Of a DNA stretch of 7,785 nucleotides, positions 1 through 4,802 are shown piece after piece. Source of the DNA: Candidatus Zambryskiibacteriota bacterium (GTDB lineage Bacteria > Patescibacteriota > Minisyncoccia > Phycocordibacterales > DATDWN01); contig JACQNQ010000030.1 of NCBI GenBank assembly GCA_016202965.1, positions 1 to 7,785 on the forward strand, given 5' to 3'. How positions within the stretch are numbered: the stretch's first letter is position 1; each line of letters opens with the position of its first letter. The translations under genes and the position numbers were made by a program. Under the pieces are notes generated by a model. That model had not been told where the DNA came from. It made no database searches and was given only the letters and a program-made list of their open reading frames with translations.

Positions 1-31
1 GTTATAGACAACTGGCAAACCTCAAGGCTGA

Positions 32-331
32 TTATTTTGACAAGTGTTTTAAACGGCTTGTCAGACTGTTTTCTGATGGCGTATATGGCCCCAGTTCAAT
101 GTTCACTTCAGCCTCTATTTCTTCGTGAATCTTTTGTTTTTCTTTTCTCGTAAGACTCAAAAGTTCCTCCATTGCCTCCAATTTTACTCGGTCTGTGGCT
201 TGACCTTCTGAGAAATTATCTCCGATATCGAACCCTTCACAAAAAGCCCTGTGGGCTTCGATTTCTCTCCTCGTATAGGATTTCAATCTCTCCCTATATA
301 CCACAAGAGCTTGTTCTAAGTCCTTGACCAT
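32..331 (-). CDS. small charged helical hypothetical protein (99 aa)
   Basis: I do not recognise this family. The product is highly charged and looks all-helical: a Lys/Glu/Arg-rich segment at about residues 1-30, a short Gly/Asp linker around GFDIGDNFSEG (33-43), a second charged helix (about 46-76), and a Pro/Ser-containing tail. There is no signal peptide or membrane segment and it has a single Cys (31). A longer reading from GTG at 346 is possible, but I chose ATG at 331. A full Shine-Dalgarno GGAGGT sits 7 bases before that ATG, and the predicted transcription start lies at about 344, so the GTG would be at the very 5' end. It ends in TAA. Its promoter is TTGACT-N17-TAAAGT. It is a lone unit downstream of the HU terminator, with no visible terminator before the window edge. 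The role is unknown. Confidence 0.7.
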   Translation of the reverse strand: MVKDLEQALVVYRERLKSYTRREIEAHRAFCEGFDIGDNFSEGQATDRVKLEAMEELLSLTRKEKQKIHEEIEAEVNIELGPYTPSENSLTSRLKHLSK

Positions 332-350
332 AGTTCTGACCTCCACGATA

Positions 351-379
351 ACTTTAATATATTTCTAAAAATAAGTCAA
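351..379 (-). promoter_or_regulatory. promoter of the 99-aa gene
   Basis: The -35 TTGACT (374-379) and -10 TAAAGT (351-356) are separated by 17 bases. The predicted start at about 344 gives a leader of about 13 nt carrying GGAGGT. This is seen by consensus match only. Confidence 0.5.
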
Positions 380-396
380 GTTTTTGTTGTTAAGTT

Positions 397-426
397 AAGG
401 TTAATTGATTTTAACCTTCGTTAAGG
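397..426. repeat. inverted repeat upstream of the 99-aa gene promoter
   Basis: AAGGTTAA (397-404) and TTAACCTT (411-418) form a perfect 8-bp dyad with a 6-base spacer. A second small dyad, CCTT-CGTT-AAGG (415-426), overlaps it. It lies just upstream of the -35 at 374-379, where a regulator could bind, but no known operator is recognised. The rest of 427-506 shows nothing I can assign. Confidence 0.4.
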
Positions 427-506
427 ATAGACTTGGAATAAAGAAATGAGAAGTAGTGGTCTGAAAATAGGTTCTAACGTCATTCACTACCTCGCACAAA
501 TAAATC

Positions 507-532
507 AAAAAACATCCGAGCGGATGTTTTTT
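507..532 (-). terminator. intrinsic terminator of HU (structurally bidirectional)
   Basis: The stem AAAAAACATCCG (507-518) pairs perfectly with CGGATGTTTTTT (521-532), leaving a GAGC-type loop. Read on the minus strand, it ends in TTTTTT about 83 nt after the HU stop. Because both arms carry A/T runs it could also work on the plus strand. Confidence 0.8.
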
Positions 533-564
533 GAATTTTCTCGAGAAAAATTTTCAAAAACTTT

Positions 565-601
565 TCTGCGACTGTCTGCGTAAAGTCTGCGTCTGTCTGC
601 G
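565..601. repeat. four TCTGCG repeats in the HU 3' UTR
   Basis: TCTGCG occurs at 565, 575, 586 and 596, giving spacings of 10, 11 and 10 bases (CGCAGA on the minus strand). It lies between the HU stop codon and its terminator, so it would be transcribed in the HU mRNA. The near-helical spacing could suit a DNA-binding protein; a decayed tandem repeat is equally possible. Confidence 0.55.
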
Positions 602-614
602 GTGAAATAGTAAC

Positions 615-887
615 CTATTTCACAGCTTCTTTGAGGGCTTTAGCCGCCCGAAATTTAGGCACTTTCATTGCCGGAACGGAAATGGATTCTCCCGTTCGCG
701 GATTTCGGGCCTGTCTGGCCGCTCTCTGCTTTGTTGAAAAGATTCCCAGACCGGCGATTGAAACCTCACCGCCATTTTTCAAAGTTCCGACGATGGAGTC
801 AATCATTATATCTACAATTTCTTCGGCTTGGACTTTTGTTCCGCCAAGCTTGTTGTGAACACTATCTACTATTGATGCTTTATTCAT
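615..887 (-). CDS. hup: HU-family histone-like DNA-binding protein
   Basis: HU is a small dimeric nucleoid protein that bends DNA. This 90-residue product has the family's usual length and layout. An N-terminal helical dimerisation region (MNKASIVDSV, residues 1-10, onward) is followed by the GLGIF turn (about 46-50). The beta-arm carries the RNP tip motif (QARNPRTGES), and the C-terminal helix ends in KALKEAVK. The stop is TAG, exactly where HU proteins normally end, so TAG is a genuine stop in this organism. It starts at ATG 887 and has no close Shine-Dalgarno; the nearest AAGG is about 20 nt upstream. It is a single-gene unit with its own promoter at 940-967 and terminator at 507-532. HU rather than IHF is preferred because the residues around the arm are generic; the exact paralogue cannot be decided. 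Confidence 0.97.
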   Translation of the reverse strand: MNKASIVDSVHNKLGGTKVQAEEIVDIMIDSIVGTLKNGGEVSIAGLGIFSTKQRAARQARNPRTGESISVPAMKVPKFRAAKALKEAVK

Positions 888-939
888 TTAAATAATGTTT
901 ATTAATAACCTTATAAATAATCTACTATTTATACAGCGT

Positions 940-967
940 ATTATACAGCAAGGCTTTTTTAACGCAA
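940..967 (-). promoter_or_regulatory. HU promoter
   Basis: A perfect -10 TATAAT (940-945) lies 16 bases from the -35 TTGCGT (962-967). The predicted start at about 933 gives a leader of about 45 nt. The leader is AT-rich, has no good Shine-Dalgarno, and includes a 10-bp palindrome TTATTAATAA at 899-908. Confidence 0.6.
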
Positions 968-971
968 CATA

Positions 972-1002
972 TTGACTAAATATATAAATAGTTGTTTAAA
1001 AT
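972..1002 (+). promoter_or_regulatory. possible plus-strand promoter for the rod RNA
   Basis: TTGACT (972-977) is followed after 17-19 bases by the overlapping -10 options TTTAAA, TTAAAA and TAAAAT (995-1002). The predicted start at about 1008-1012 is just before the structured region at 1024. It is divergent from the HU promoter. Confidence 0.35.
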
Positions 1003-1023
1003 CTGATTTGCGTACGCGGAATT

Positions 1024-1221
1024 AAAGATTTTTCAAGACATTGCACAGGAAATTAGAAAACAACAACGAACGAAAAGAAGCCTGAAGCACTCAACCCCTC
1101 TGTAAGAAGGGGCGACCAAAGGGAGTTTGCGAGAAGGCTCTGAAGTGAGGATGATTGTTTTCTTGATTTCCGAGCATAGCAATTCGCTACCAAGCGAATA
1201 TGCGCGTCTTGAAAAATCTTT
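1024..1221 (+). ncRNA. candidate structured RNA, long nested rod
   Basis: No coding frame explains this region. AAAGATTTTTCAAGAC (1024-1039) pairs perfectly with 1206-1221 (16 bp). Inside it, GGAAAT (1048-1053) pairs with ATTTCC (1166-1171) and AGAAAACAA (1055-1063) with TTGTTTTCT (1155-1163). Further in are AGCCT/AGGCT (1079-1083/1135-1139), ACTC/GAGT (1089-1092/1123-1126) and CCCCT/AGGGG (1095-1099/1108-1112). The 3' side of the lower internal loop carries a perfect hairpin, ATTCGCT-ACCA-AGCGAAT (1182-1199). A rod of this length with a side hairpin in a bubble resembles the general 6S RNA plan, but I see no sequence proof of 6S. RNase P, tmRNA and SRP RNA signatures are absent. The strand is chosen from the upstream promoter; a minus-strand RNA processed from the rny 3' UTR is the alternative. 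No U-tract terminator is visible on either strand. Confidence 0.5.
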
Positions 1222-1232
1222 GATGTAGCGTT

Positions 1233-2762
1233 TTATCGCGCAAATTCTATGTTGCGAGACTCGCGGATGACCGCCACTTTGATTTCACCGGGATATTTCA
1301 GTTCCGATTCTACCCGAAGAGCTATATCCCTAGCCATTTTTTTGGCTTCCAGGTCAGTCACTTCGCTTGGAGTGACAAAGATGCGGATTTCACGACCGGC
1401 GGAAAGAGTGTATGATTTTTCCACACCCTTGAATGAATTAGCCACAGCCTCTAAGTCTTTCAATCGTTTCAAATAGTTTTCCACGCTGTCTCTGCGCGCT
1501 CCGGGACGTCCGCCGGAAATAGCGTCTGAAGCTTGGACAAGCATTGACTCAACCGTTTCGTACGGGTATTCGTCATGATGAGCCTGCATGGCTTTTATTA
1601 TTTCCTCGTCGGTGCCGAATTTTTGCAAAATCCTCCTGCCGATTTCCACATGCGTACCGACAACTTCGTGGTCCAAAGCTTTGCCGATGTCGTGAACAAG
1701 CGCTCCAGCTTTGGCCACATTGACGTTTGCTCCGATTTCTTCAGCAATCATGCCGGCGATATGAGCCATTTCTACGGAGTGAGCCAAAACATTCTGCCCA
1801 TAACTTGTGCGGAAATGCAATCTGCCCAAGATAGAAATAACGCGAGGGTCAAGTCCCAGTACCCCGGTTTCATAAACAGCTTCATCGCCCTTTTCTTTCA
1901 TTACTTTTGTAATTTCTTCTTCGGCAATCTTGACCATCTCTTCTATTTTTGCCGGTTGGATGCGTCCGTCGGAGATAAGTTTTTCCAGAGCCAGTTTGGC
2001 TACTTGACGGCGAACAGGGTCAAAAGAGGAGAGAGTAATAGAGCCGGGGGTATCATCCACAATGACTTCAACGCCGGTAACACGCTCAAAGGATTTTATA
2101 TTTCGGCCTTCTTTTCCTATTATTTTTCCTTTTATATCATCGCTCGGAATTGAAACATGAGTGGTCAGCATATCCGAAGAAACAGACTGTGCTAGGCGAT
2201 GTATAGAAGTGGCTAAAATGTCTTTGGCCTTGCGGTCCAAAGTTTCCCTGCCCTCAGTTTCAAGTTTTTTAATTCTGGTCAGGATGTCTTCTTCGGACTC
2301 TTTTTCCACTGTTTTTATTATTTCTTCTTTAGCTTGTTCTTTTGTCAAATGAGCTATTTTTTGAAGCTCCTCTTTTTTCTGGATTTCTGTGGCTGACACT
2401 TTGTCTTTCAACAGCTTGACTTCTTCTATCCGTTTTTTAATTTCTTCAACTTCTTTTTCAATATCCGACTGTCTTTTGTCCAGCAGTTCGTCTTTTTTTA
2501 TCAGTCTCTATTCATTTTTTTTAACAGTAACTTCTTTTTCTCTTATATCAAATTTGGCAATATTTAAAATTTCCTCGGCTTTCTTTTCTGCTTCGTCTAT
2601 AATATTTTTCTCCTGATTTTTGGCTTGGAGCATCATTTGCTTCAAGTCTATTTCAATTGACCTTCTCTTTCCGAGAGCAATAATGAAGCGCAAATAATAA
2701 CCCAAAGCCAGCGAGGCCAGGCTTGCGGCGCCGACAAGAGCCAAAACTATTTTTAATGACAT
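1233..2762 (-). CDS. rny: ribonuclease Y, interrupted by one in-frame TAG
   Basis: RNase Y is a membrane-anchored endoribonuclease that starts mRNA decay. The reading frame from ATG 2762 to TAA 1233 gives 509 codons, close to the usual length of about 520. It comprises an N-terminal TM helix (about residues 5-28), a charged coiled coil (about 30-195), and a KH domain with GKIIGKEGRN (212-221). The HD domain has HDIGKALDHE (His357-Asp358), then AHHDEYPYE. The C-terminus ends in VIRESRNIEFAR, typical of the family. The single defect is TAG at codon 85 (2508-2510) in the coiled coil. Both sides are in the same frame and align with RNase Y, so this is a substitution and not a frameshift. The coding sequence after the stop could restart at TTG 2411, but no Shine-Dalgarno precedes it. 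The catalytic half is intact and looks conserved. Possible explanations are readthrough, sequencing error or a recent nonsense mutation. Confidence 0.9.
2508..2762 (-). CDS. N-terminal part of RNase Y as read up to the TAG (84 aa)
   Basis: This is the separate product if TAG is read as stop: a TM anchor (about residues 5-28, rich in Leu/Ala/Gly) plus the first part of the coiled coil, ending in KKNE. On its own it has no KH or HD domain and so no nuclease activity. An A8 run lies just before the stop, but the frame is unchanged across it. The following codons (RLIKKDELLDKR) match the expected coiled-coil continuation. Confidence 0.6.
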   Translation of the reverse strand: MSLKIVLALVGAASLASLALGYYLRFIIALGKRRSIEIDLKQMMLQAKNQEKNIIDEAEKKAEEILNIAKFDIREKEVTVKKNE

Positions 2763-2958
2763 ATATGCGAATAACCTTCGCCTTTGCTACTCTATGGGAG
2801 AATTTTGAACAGATTTTTGTAAGAAATAATCATATTAAACAATTTGGAATTATTGGAATTGGGAATTTCGGTAAAAAATCAGAAAAGTCAAGAACCTGCC
2901 TCCGCACGGCTACGGCAAGGCGAAGCAAAAACTACCGGTTTAAATTAAAATCAGTAAT
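2763..2958 (-). promoter_or_regulatory. long rny 5' leader
   Basis: From the promoter-predicted start (about 2958) to ATG 2762 the leader is about 196 nt. It is AT-rich apart from a GC-rich patch (2895-2936). Just 4 nt before the ATG, GCGAA (2767-2771) can pair with TTCGC (2777-2781). On the mRNA this hairpin holds the only nearby AAGG in its loop or stem. No known riboswitch is recognised. Confidence 0.45.
2895..2936. repeat. GC-rich patch, possible dispersed element
   Basis: This short GC-rich block sits inside a very AT-rich leader and contains GGCTACGGCAAGGCGAAGC. Its vocabulary (CTTCGCC, GTAG/CTACGG) recurs at 6129-6158. Similar GC-rich intergenic blocks are, from memory, common in Parcubacteria genomes. 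The function is unknown. Confidence 0.4.
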
Positions 2959-2964
2959 GATGCT

Positions 2965-2993
2965 ATTATATAGTTTTTATAAAATCTTGTCAA
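2965..2993 (-). promoter_or_regulatory. perfect consensus sigma-70 promoter of rny
   Basis: TTGACA (2988-2993), a 17-base spacer and TATAAT (2965-2970) match the consensus at all 12 positions. It is the strongest promoter in the window and makes rny independent of clpP upstream. Confidence 0.85.
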
Positions 2994-3006
2994 TTATGCC
3001 GTCCCA

Positions 3007-3028
3007 GTAGTAGAGCAAAGCTCACTAC
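3007..3028 (-). other. stem-loop after clpP, without U-tract
   Basis: GTAGT-A-GAGC (3007-3016) pairs with GCTC-ACTAC (3020-3028), giving 9 bp with one bulge and a 3-base loop. It lies between the clpP stop and the rny promoter. With no T-run it is not a classical intrinsic terminator; it could protect the 3' end. Confidence 0.45.
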
Positions 3029-3031
3029 AGG

Positions 3032-3070
3032 ATGGAATAGTCTTTTATAGTATCTTATCGACTATTCCAT
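3032..3070 (-). other. hairpin enclosing the clpP stop codon
   Basis: ATGGAATAGTC (3032-3042) and GACTATTCCAT (3060-3070) are perfect 11-bp inverted repeats. The 17-base loop holds the last clpP codons and the TAA. One arm is coding (Tyr-Gly-Ile-Val) and the other is 3' UTR. Confidence 0.55.
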
Positions 3071-3614
3071 ATTTCTTGGCTTCCTCGGCAGACATAAAGA
3101 AGTCGCGGTCAACATCCTTCTCCACTTTGGAAAGCGGCTGGCCGGTATTTTTTGAGAGTATCTTATTGATTGTTTCTCTGGATTTGATTATATGTTTGGC
3201 GCTTATTTCAATGTCCGAGGCCTGGCCTTCGGCTCCGCCGTGCGGCTGATGTATCATCACTTCGGCATTCGGCAAAATAAATCGTCTGCCTTTTGTCCCG
3301 GCTGACAATATGACGGAGGCCATGGATGCGGCAATGCCGACGCAAACGGTAGATATGTTGTTTTTGATATGACCCATGGTGTCAAGAATGGCCAATCCCG
3401 AGTGAATAAATCCTCCCGGAGAATTTATGTAAAGAGAAATGTCTTTTTTGGAATCTTCCGATTGTAGAAAAAGCATCTGGGCGATGACGATATTGGCCGT
3501 ATCGTCGTCAATCGGCCCGCCCAAAAAAATAATATTTTCGCGCAAAAGCCGCGAATAAATATCGTAGGCGCGCTCGCCAAATTGTGACTTTTCTATAACG
3601 GTTGGAATTAACAT
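3045..3614 (-). CDS. clpP: ATP-dependent Clp protease proteolytic subunit ClpP
   Basis: ClpP is the serine peptidase that forms the barrel of the Clp protease and works with an AAA+ unfoldase such as ClpX or ClpC. Its 189 residues fit a full-length protein without a long propeptide. The catalytic triad is present: Ser97 in GIAASMAS, His122 in MIHQPHGG and Asp171 in VDRDFFMSAEEA. The oxyanion segment SPGG (65-68) and the C-terminal YGIVDKIL are typical. It starts at ATG 3614, which the match to mature ClpP N-termini supports, although no Shine-Dalgarno is present. The leader has GTTAAAAGT twice (3629-3637, 3643-3651). Its promoter is at 3662-3689. No unfoldase gene lies in the window. Nothing looks degenerate. 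Confidence 0.97.
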   Translation of the reverse strand: MLIPTVIEKSQFGERAYDIYSRLLRENIIFLGGPIDDDTANIVIAQMLFLQSEDSKKDISLYINSPGGFIHSGLAILDTMGHIKNNISTVCVGIAASMASVILSAGTKGRRFILPNAEVMIHQPHGGAEGQASDIEISAKHIIKSRETINKILSKNTGQPLSKVEKDVDRDFFMSAEEAKKYGIVDKIL

Positions 3615-3661
3615 GAATTTAGTTAAAGGTTAAAAGTAGAAAGTTAAAAGTGAACTATTTG

Positions 3662-3689
3662 AATATATCAGAAAACAAAAAATAGTCAA
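3662..3689 (-). promoter_or_regulatory. clpP promoter with extended -10
   Basis: The -35 TTGACT (3684-3689), 16-base spacer and -10 TATATT (3662-3667) are preceded by TGA (TGn). The predicted start at about 3655 gives a leader of about 40 nt. Its core is almost identical to the hicB promoter. No CIRCE or CtsR heat-shock site is seen. Confidence 0.65.
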
Positions 3690-3711
3690 AATTATACTAC
3701 AGTATCTCATT

Positions 3712-3741
3712 ATGCGACTTCACAGATTCTATCTTCTATAA
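3712..3741 (+). pseudogene. remnant of the rsmE start
   Basis: On the plus strand this reads M-R-L-H-R-F-Y-L-L then TAA. M-R-L-H-R-F-Y is the N-terminus of RsmE, whose intact copy starts at 4803. The first 20 bases of the two copies differ at only two positions, and CACAGATTCTA (3721-3731) is identical. Similarity stops after about 21 bases. It lies divergent from clpP. Confidence 0.6.
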
Positions 3742-3762
3742 GTGCGTATTATTGTTGGTTTC

Positions 3763-3784
3763 TTACTTTACTTAAGTAAAGTAA
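3763..3784. repeat. perfect 22-bp palindrome
   Basis: TTACTTTACTT followed directly by its complement AAGTAAAGTAA is a perfect dyad with no spacer. It lies between the hicA 3' end and the clpP promoter. There is no T-run beyond it, so it is operator-like more than terminator-like. The rest of 3742-3861 shows nothing firm. Confidence 0.6.
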
Positions 3785-3861
3785 AGGAATGTTACAGGAT
3801 ATGAAAAAAATCTACAAACTGGCCTGGCTTGGGACAAAAGAGAAAAGCCAAAAATAGTTCA

Positions 3862-4083
3862 TTATTCTTTTTCTGTCCAGAGGAGTCGTGAAATTTCTGC
3901 TTGTCTCAAAATACGAGAAAGTAAATCTGGACTTATATCTACGCTATGGGGGTTTGGAATAGTGATAGTTACATTTCCTTTAACCATGTACGGATGTCTG
4001 CCTTCTTGAAATGGTCCATCAAAACCAAATATTCTCATCTTTTTGACAAACTTAATCCACGATATCGGCGACAACCTAGGCAT
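3862..4083 (-). CDS. hicA: HicA-family toxin (mRNA interferase)
   Basis: HicA toxins have a dsRBD-like fold and cleave or bind mRNA using a conserved His; HicB neutralises them. The 73-residue product matches in length and motifs. It has an N-terminal basic helix (residues 8-18), GF (20-21), and GRHPYM with the expected catalytic His30. The beta strand VTITIPNPHS (38-47) and the family C-terminal helix LLSRILRQAEIS (54-65) follow. Its ATG overlaps the end of hicB by 8 bases (ATGCCTAG), which implies translational coupling; no separate Shine-Dalgarno is needed. It ends in TAA followed by TGA. No clear intrinsic terminator follows. It appears intact and probably active if made without HicB. Confidence 0.88.
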   Translation of the reverse strand: MPRLSPISWIKFVKKMRIFGFDGPFQEGRHPYMVKGNVTITIPNPHSVDISPDLLSRILRQAEISRLLWTEKE

Positions 4084-4324
4084 ATCTCTTTAATGAAACT
4101 CGTCCCGTTGGAATTTTCAGATTTGGCACAGACAAATTTTTACGCAAGCGCAAGATAACCCAACCTTCCAAAGTATCCAAGAGATTCTGTCGGCATTCTT
4201 CCAAAGTTTTACCAGTAGCCCAAACTCCGCGTAATTCTTTTATTTCAGCGTAAAAATTCCTGCCGTTGTCAATCAGTTCATATTTGGCTTTATTTAAATA
4301 ATTTGAGATATAGTTTTGTAACAT
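4076..4324 (-). CDS. hicB: HicB-family antitoxin
   Basis: HicB antitoxins bind HicA with a partial RNase H fold. In this 82-residue protein the fold is seen as YELIDNGRNFYAEIKELRGVWATGKTLEE spread over residues 15-43, followed by the helix CRQNLLDTLEGWVILRLRKN (44-63). No C-terminal ribbon-helix-helix or HTH domain is present after residue 70, so autoregulation by direct DNA binding is not evident. Antitoxin-first order and an 8-base overlap with hicA are usual for the family. It ends in TAG. The start is ATG 4324. The promoter -10 lies only 6 bases upstream, so the mRNA is predicted to be leaderless. It is smaller than many HicBs but complete for the single-domain form. Confidence 0.82.
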   Translation of the reverse strand: MLQNYISNYLNKAKYELIDNGRNFYAEIKELRGVWATGKTLEECRQNLLDTLEGWVILRLRKNLSVPNLKIPTGRVSLKRYA

Positions 4325-4330
4325 ACTCGT

Positions 4331-4358
4331 ATTTTAGCAGAAAATAAAAAATAGTCAA
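4331..4358 (-). promoter_or_regulatory. hicBA promoter, predicted leaderless
   Basis: The -35 TTGACT (4353-4358), 16-base spacer and -10 TAAAAT (4331-4336) have a TGC extended -10. Six bases separate the -10 from ATG 4324, so transcription should start at or next to the start codon. The -35 overlaps the T-run of the upstream terminator. Confidence 0.65.
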
Positions 4359-4382
4359 AAAAATAGCCGAACGTATCGGCTA
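4357..4382 (-). terminator. intrinsic terminator of the 120-aa gene
   Basis: A perfect 7-bp stem, TAGCCGA (4376-4382 on the minus strand) with TCGGCTA (4364-4370), has loop TACGT and is followed by a T7 run. The stem begins with the TAG stop codon of the gene itself. It separates the orphan from hicBA. Confidence 0.75.
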
Positions 4383-4742
4383 CCAAGTGATGACGCAAAT
4401 ATCCAATTTGAGTTGCGTCGGAATTTTGCGTTTGCCAATTTGCCATCCTTCCAAAATAACCATATCTTCTTGGAGTTGGCATTGAATGTGTTTCAGGGAC
4501 ACTTTGATTAAAGTGTCTAGTACTCCCACTTGTTCCAAGAGCCAATTTTCTGCGAAATGTGGATAGCAATACTCAACTGATCTTTGAAGTTTCGCTCGAA
4601 TCACAAATAACGCCCGGATATCTTTCGGTATAACTTTTTGCCACATTACTTCGTAATTATCAGATATTGGCGAGAGCTTATTTTCGGTCTCCAGCCAATC
4701 TTCTGAAGTTAGTGAAAGCATTGCGTCCTCTATCCATGACAT
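4380..4742 (-). CDS. hypothetical protein (120 aa), orphan next to hicBA
   Basis: I do not recognise this protein. It is a soluble, probably helical product with many Trp residues (3, 16, 34, 67, 100, 120) and Cys at 59, 88 and 116. It has an acidic N-terminus (MSWIEDAMLS) and a central amphipathic stretch (about 40-95). The tail GWQIGKRKIPTQ (99-110) is basic. The start at ATG 4742 is firm: a strong Shine-Dalgarno AAGGAG (4750-4755) sits 7 bases upstream, behind a TTGACA-N17-TTACAT promoter. The TAG stop is inside its terminator. It is separated from hicBA by a terminator and promoter but lies in the same segment bounded by rsmE-start repeats. A role with the toxin-antitoxin pair is speculative. 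Confidence 0.7.
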   Translation of the reverse strand: MSWIEDAMLSLTSEDWLETENKLSPISDNYEVMWQKVIPKDIRALFVIRAKLQRSVEYCYPHFAENWLLEQVGVLDTLIKVSLKHIQCQLQEDMVILEGWQIGKRKIPTQLKLDICVITW

Positions 4743-4765
4743 GTGAAGTCTCCTTTTCTAACATT

Positions 4766-4794
4766 ATGTAATCATGCTACATTTATCATGTCAA
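4766..4794 (-). promoter_or_regulatory. promoter of the 120-aa gene, divergent with rsmE
   Basis: TTGACA (4789-4794) and TTACAT (4766-4771) have a 17-base spacer and a TGA extended -10. The start at about 4759 gives a leader of about 17 nt with AAGGAG. Within it, ATCATG repeats at 4771 and 4785, and ATGTA/TACAT (4766-4770/4778-4782) form a small dyad. Confidence 0.55.
4775..4783 (+). promoter_or_regulatory. possible extended -10 for rsmE
   Basis: TGC followed by TACATT is an extended -10 pattern on the plus strand. No good -35 is seen at the expected distance. A start at about 4790 would leave about 13 nt before ATG 4803. Confidence 0.3.
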
Positions 4795-4802
4795 TAAAAT
4801 AC

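Noticed and set aside
1575..2153. 192-codon plus-strand open frame
   Set aside because: It is antisense to the conserved KH-HD coding part of rny, has Phe/Tyr/Cys-rich random composition, and shows no promoter or Shine-Dalgarno.
2508..2510. Genome-wide reassignment of TAG
   Set aside because: HU ends at TAG exactly at the family's usual C-terminus, and hicB and the orphan also stop at TAG.
2723..3010. 95-codon plus-strand frame over the rny leader
   Set aside because: It has no family resemblance, overlaps the rny start and promoter, and lacks initiation signals.
3801..3857. 18-residue plus-strand peptide MKKIYKLAWLGTKEKSQK
   Set aside because: AGGA lies too close to the ATG and no promoter is clear. 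It is too short to judge without conservation, though it lies 4 bases from the hicA end.
4294..4569. 91-codon minus-strand frame overlapping the orphan
   Set aside because: It is in another frame of the 120-aa gene, which has a firm Shine-Dalgarno and promoter. It also runs through the terminator and hicB promoter.
3715..4750. Inverted GACTTCACA at 3715-3723 and 4742-4750 as terminal inverted repeats of the segment
   Set aside because: Nine bases is short enough to occur by chance. One copy lies inside the rsmE remnant and the other in the orphan leader, not at equivalent ends.
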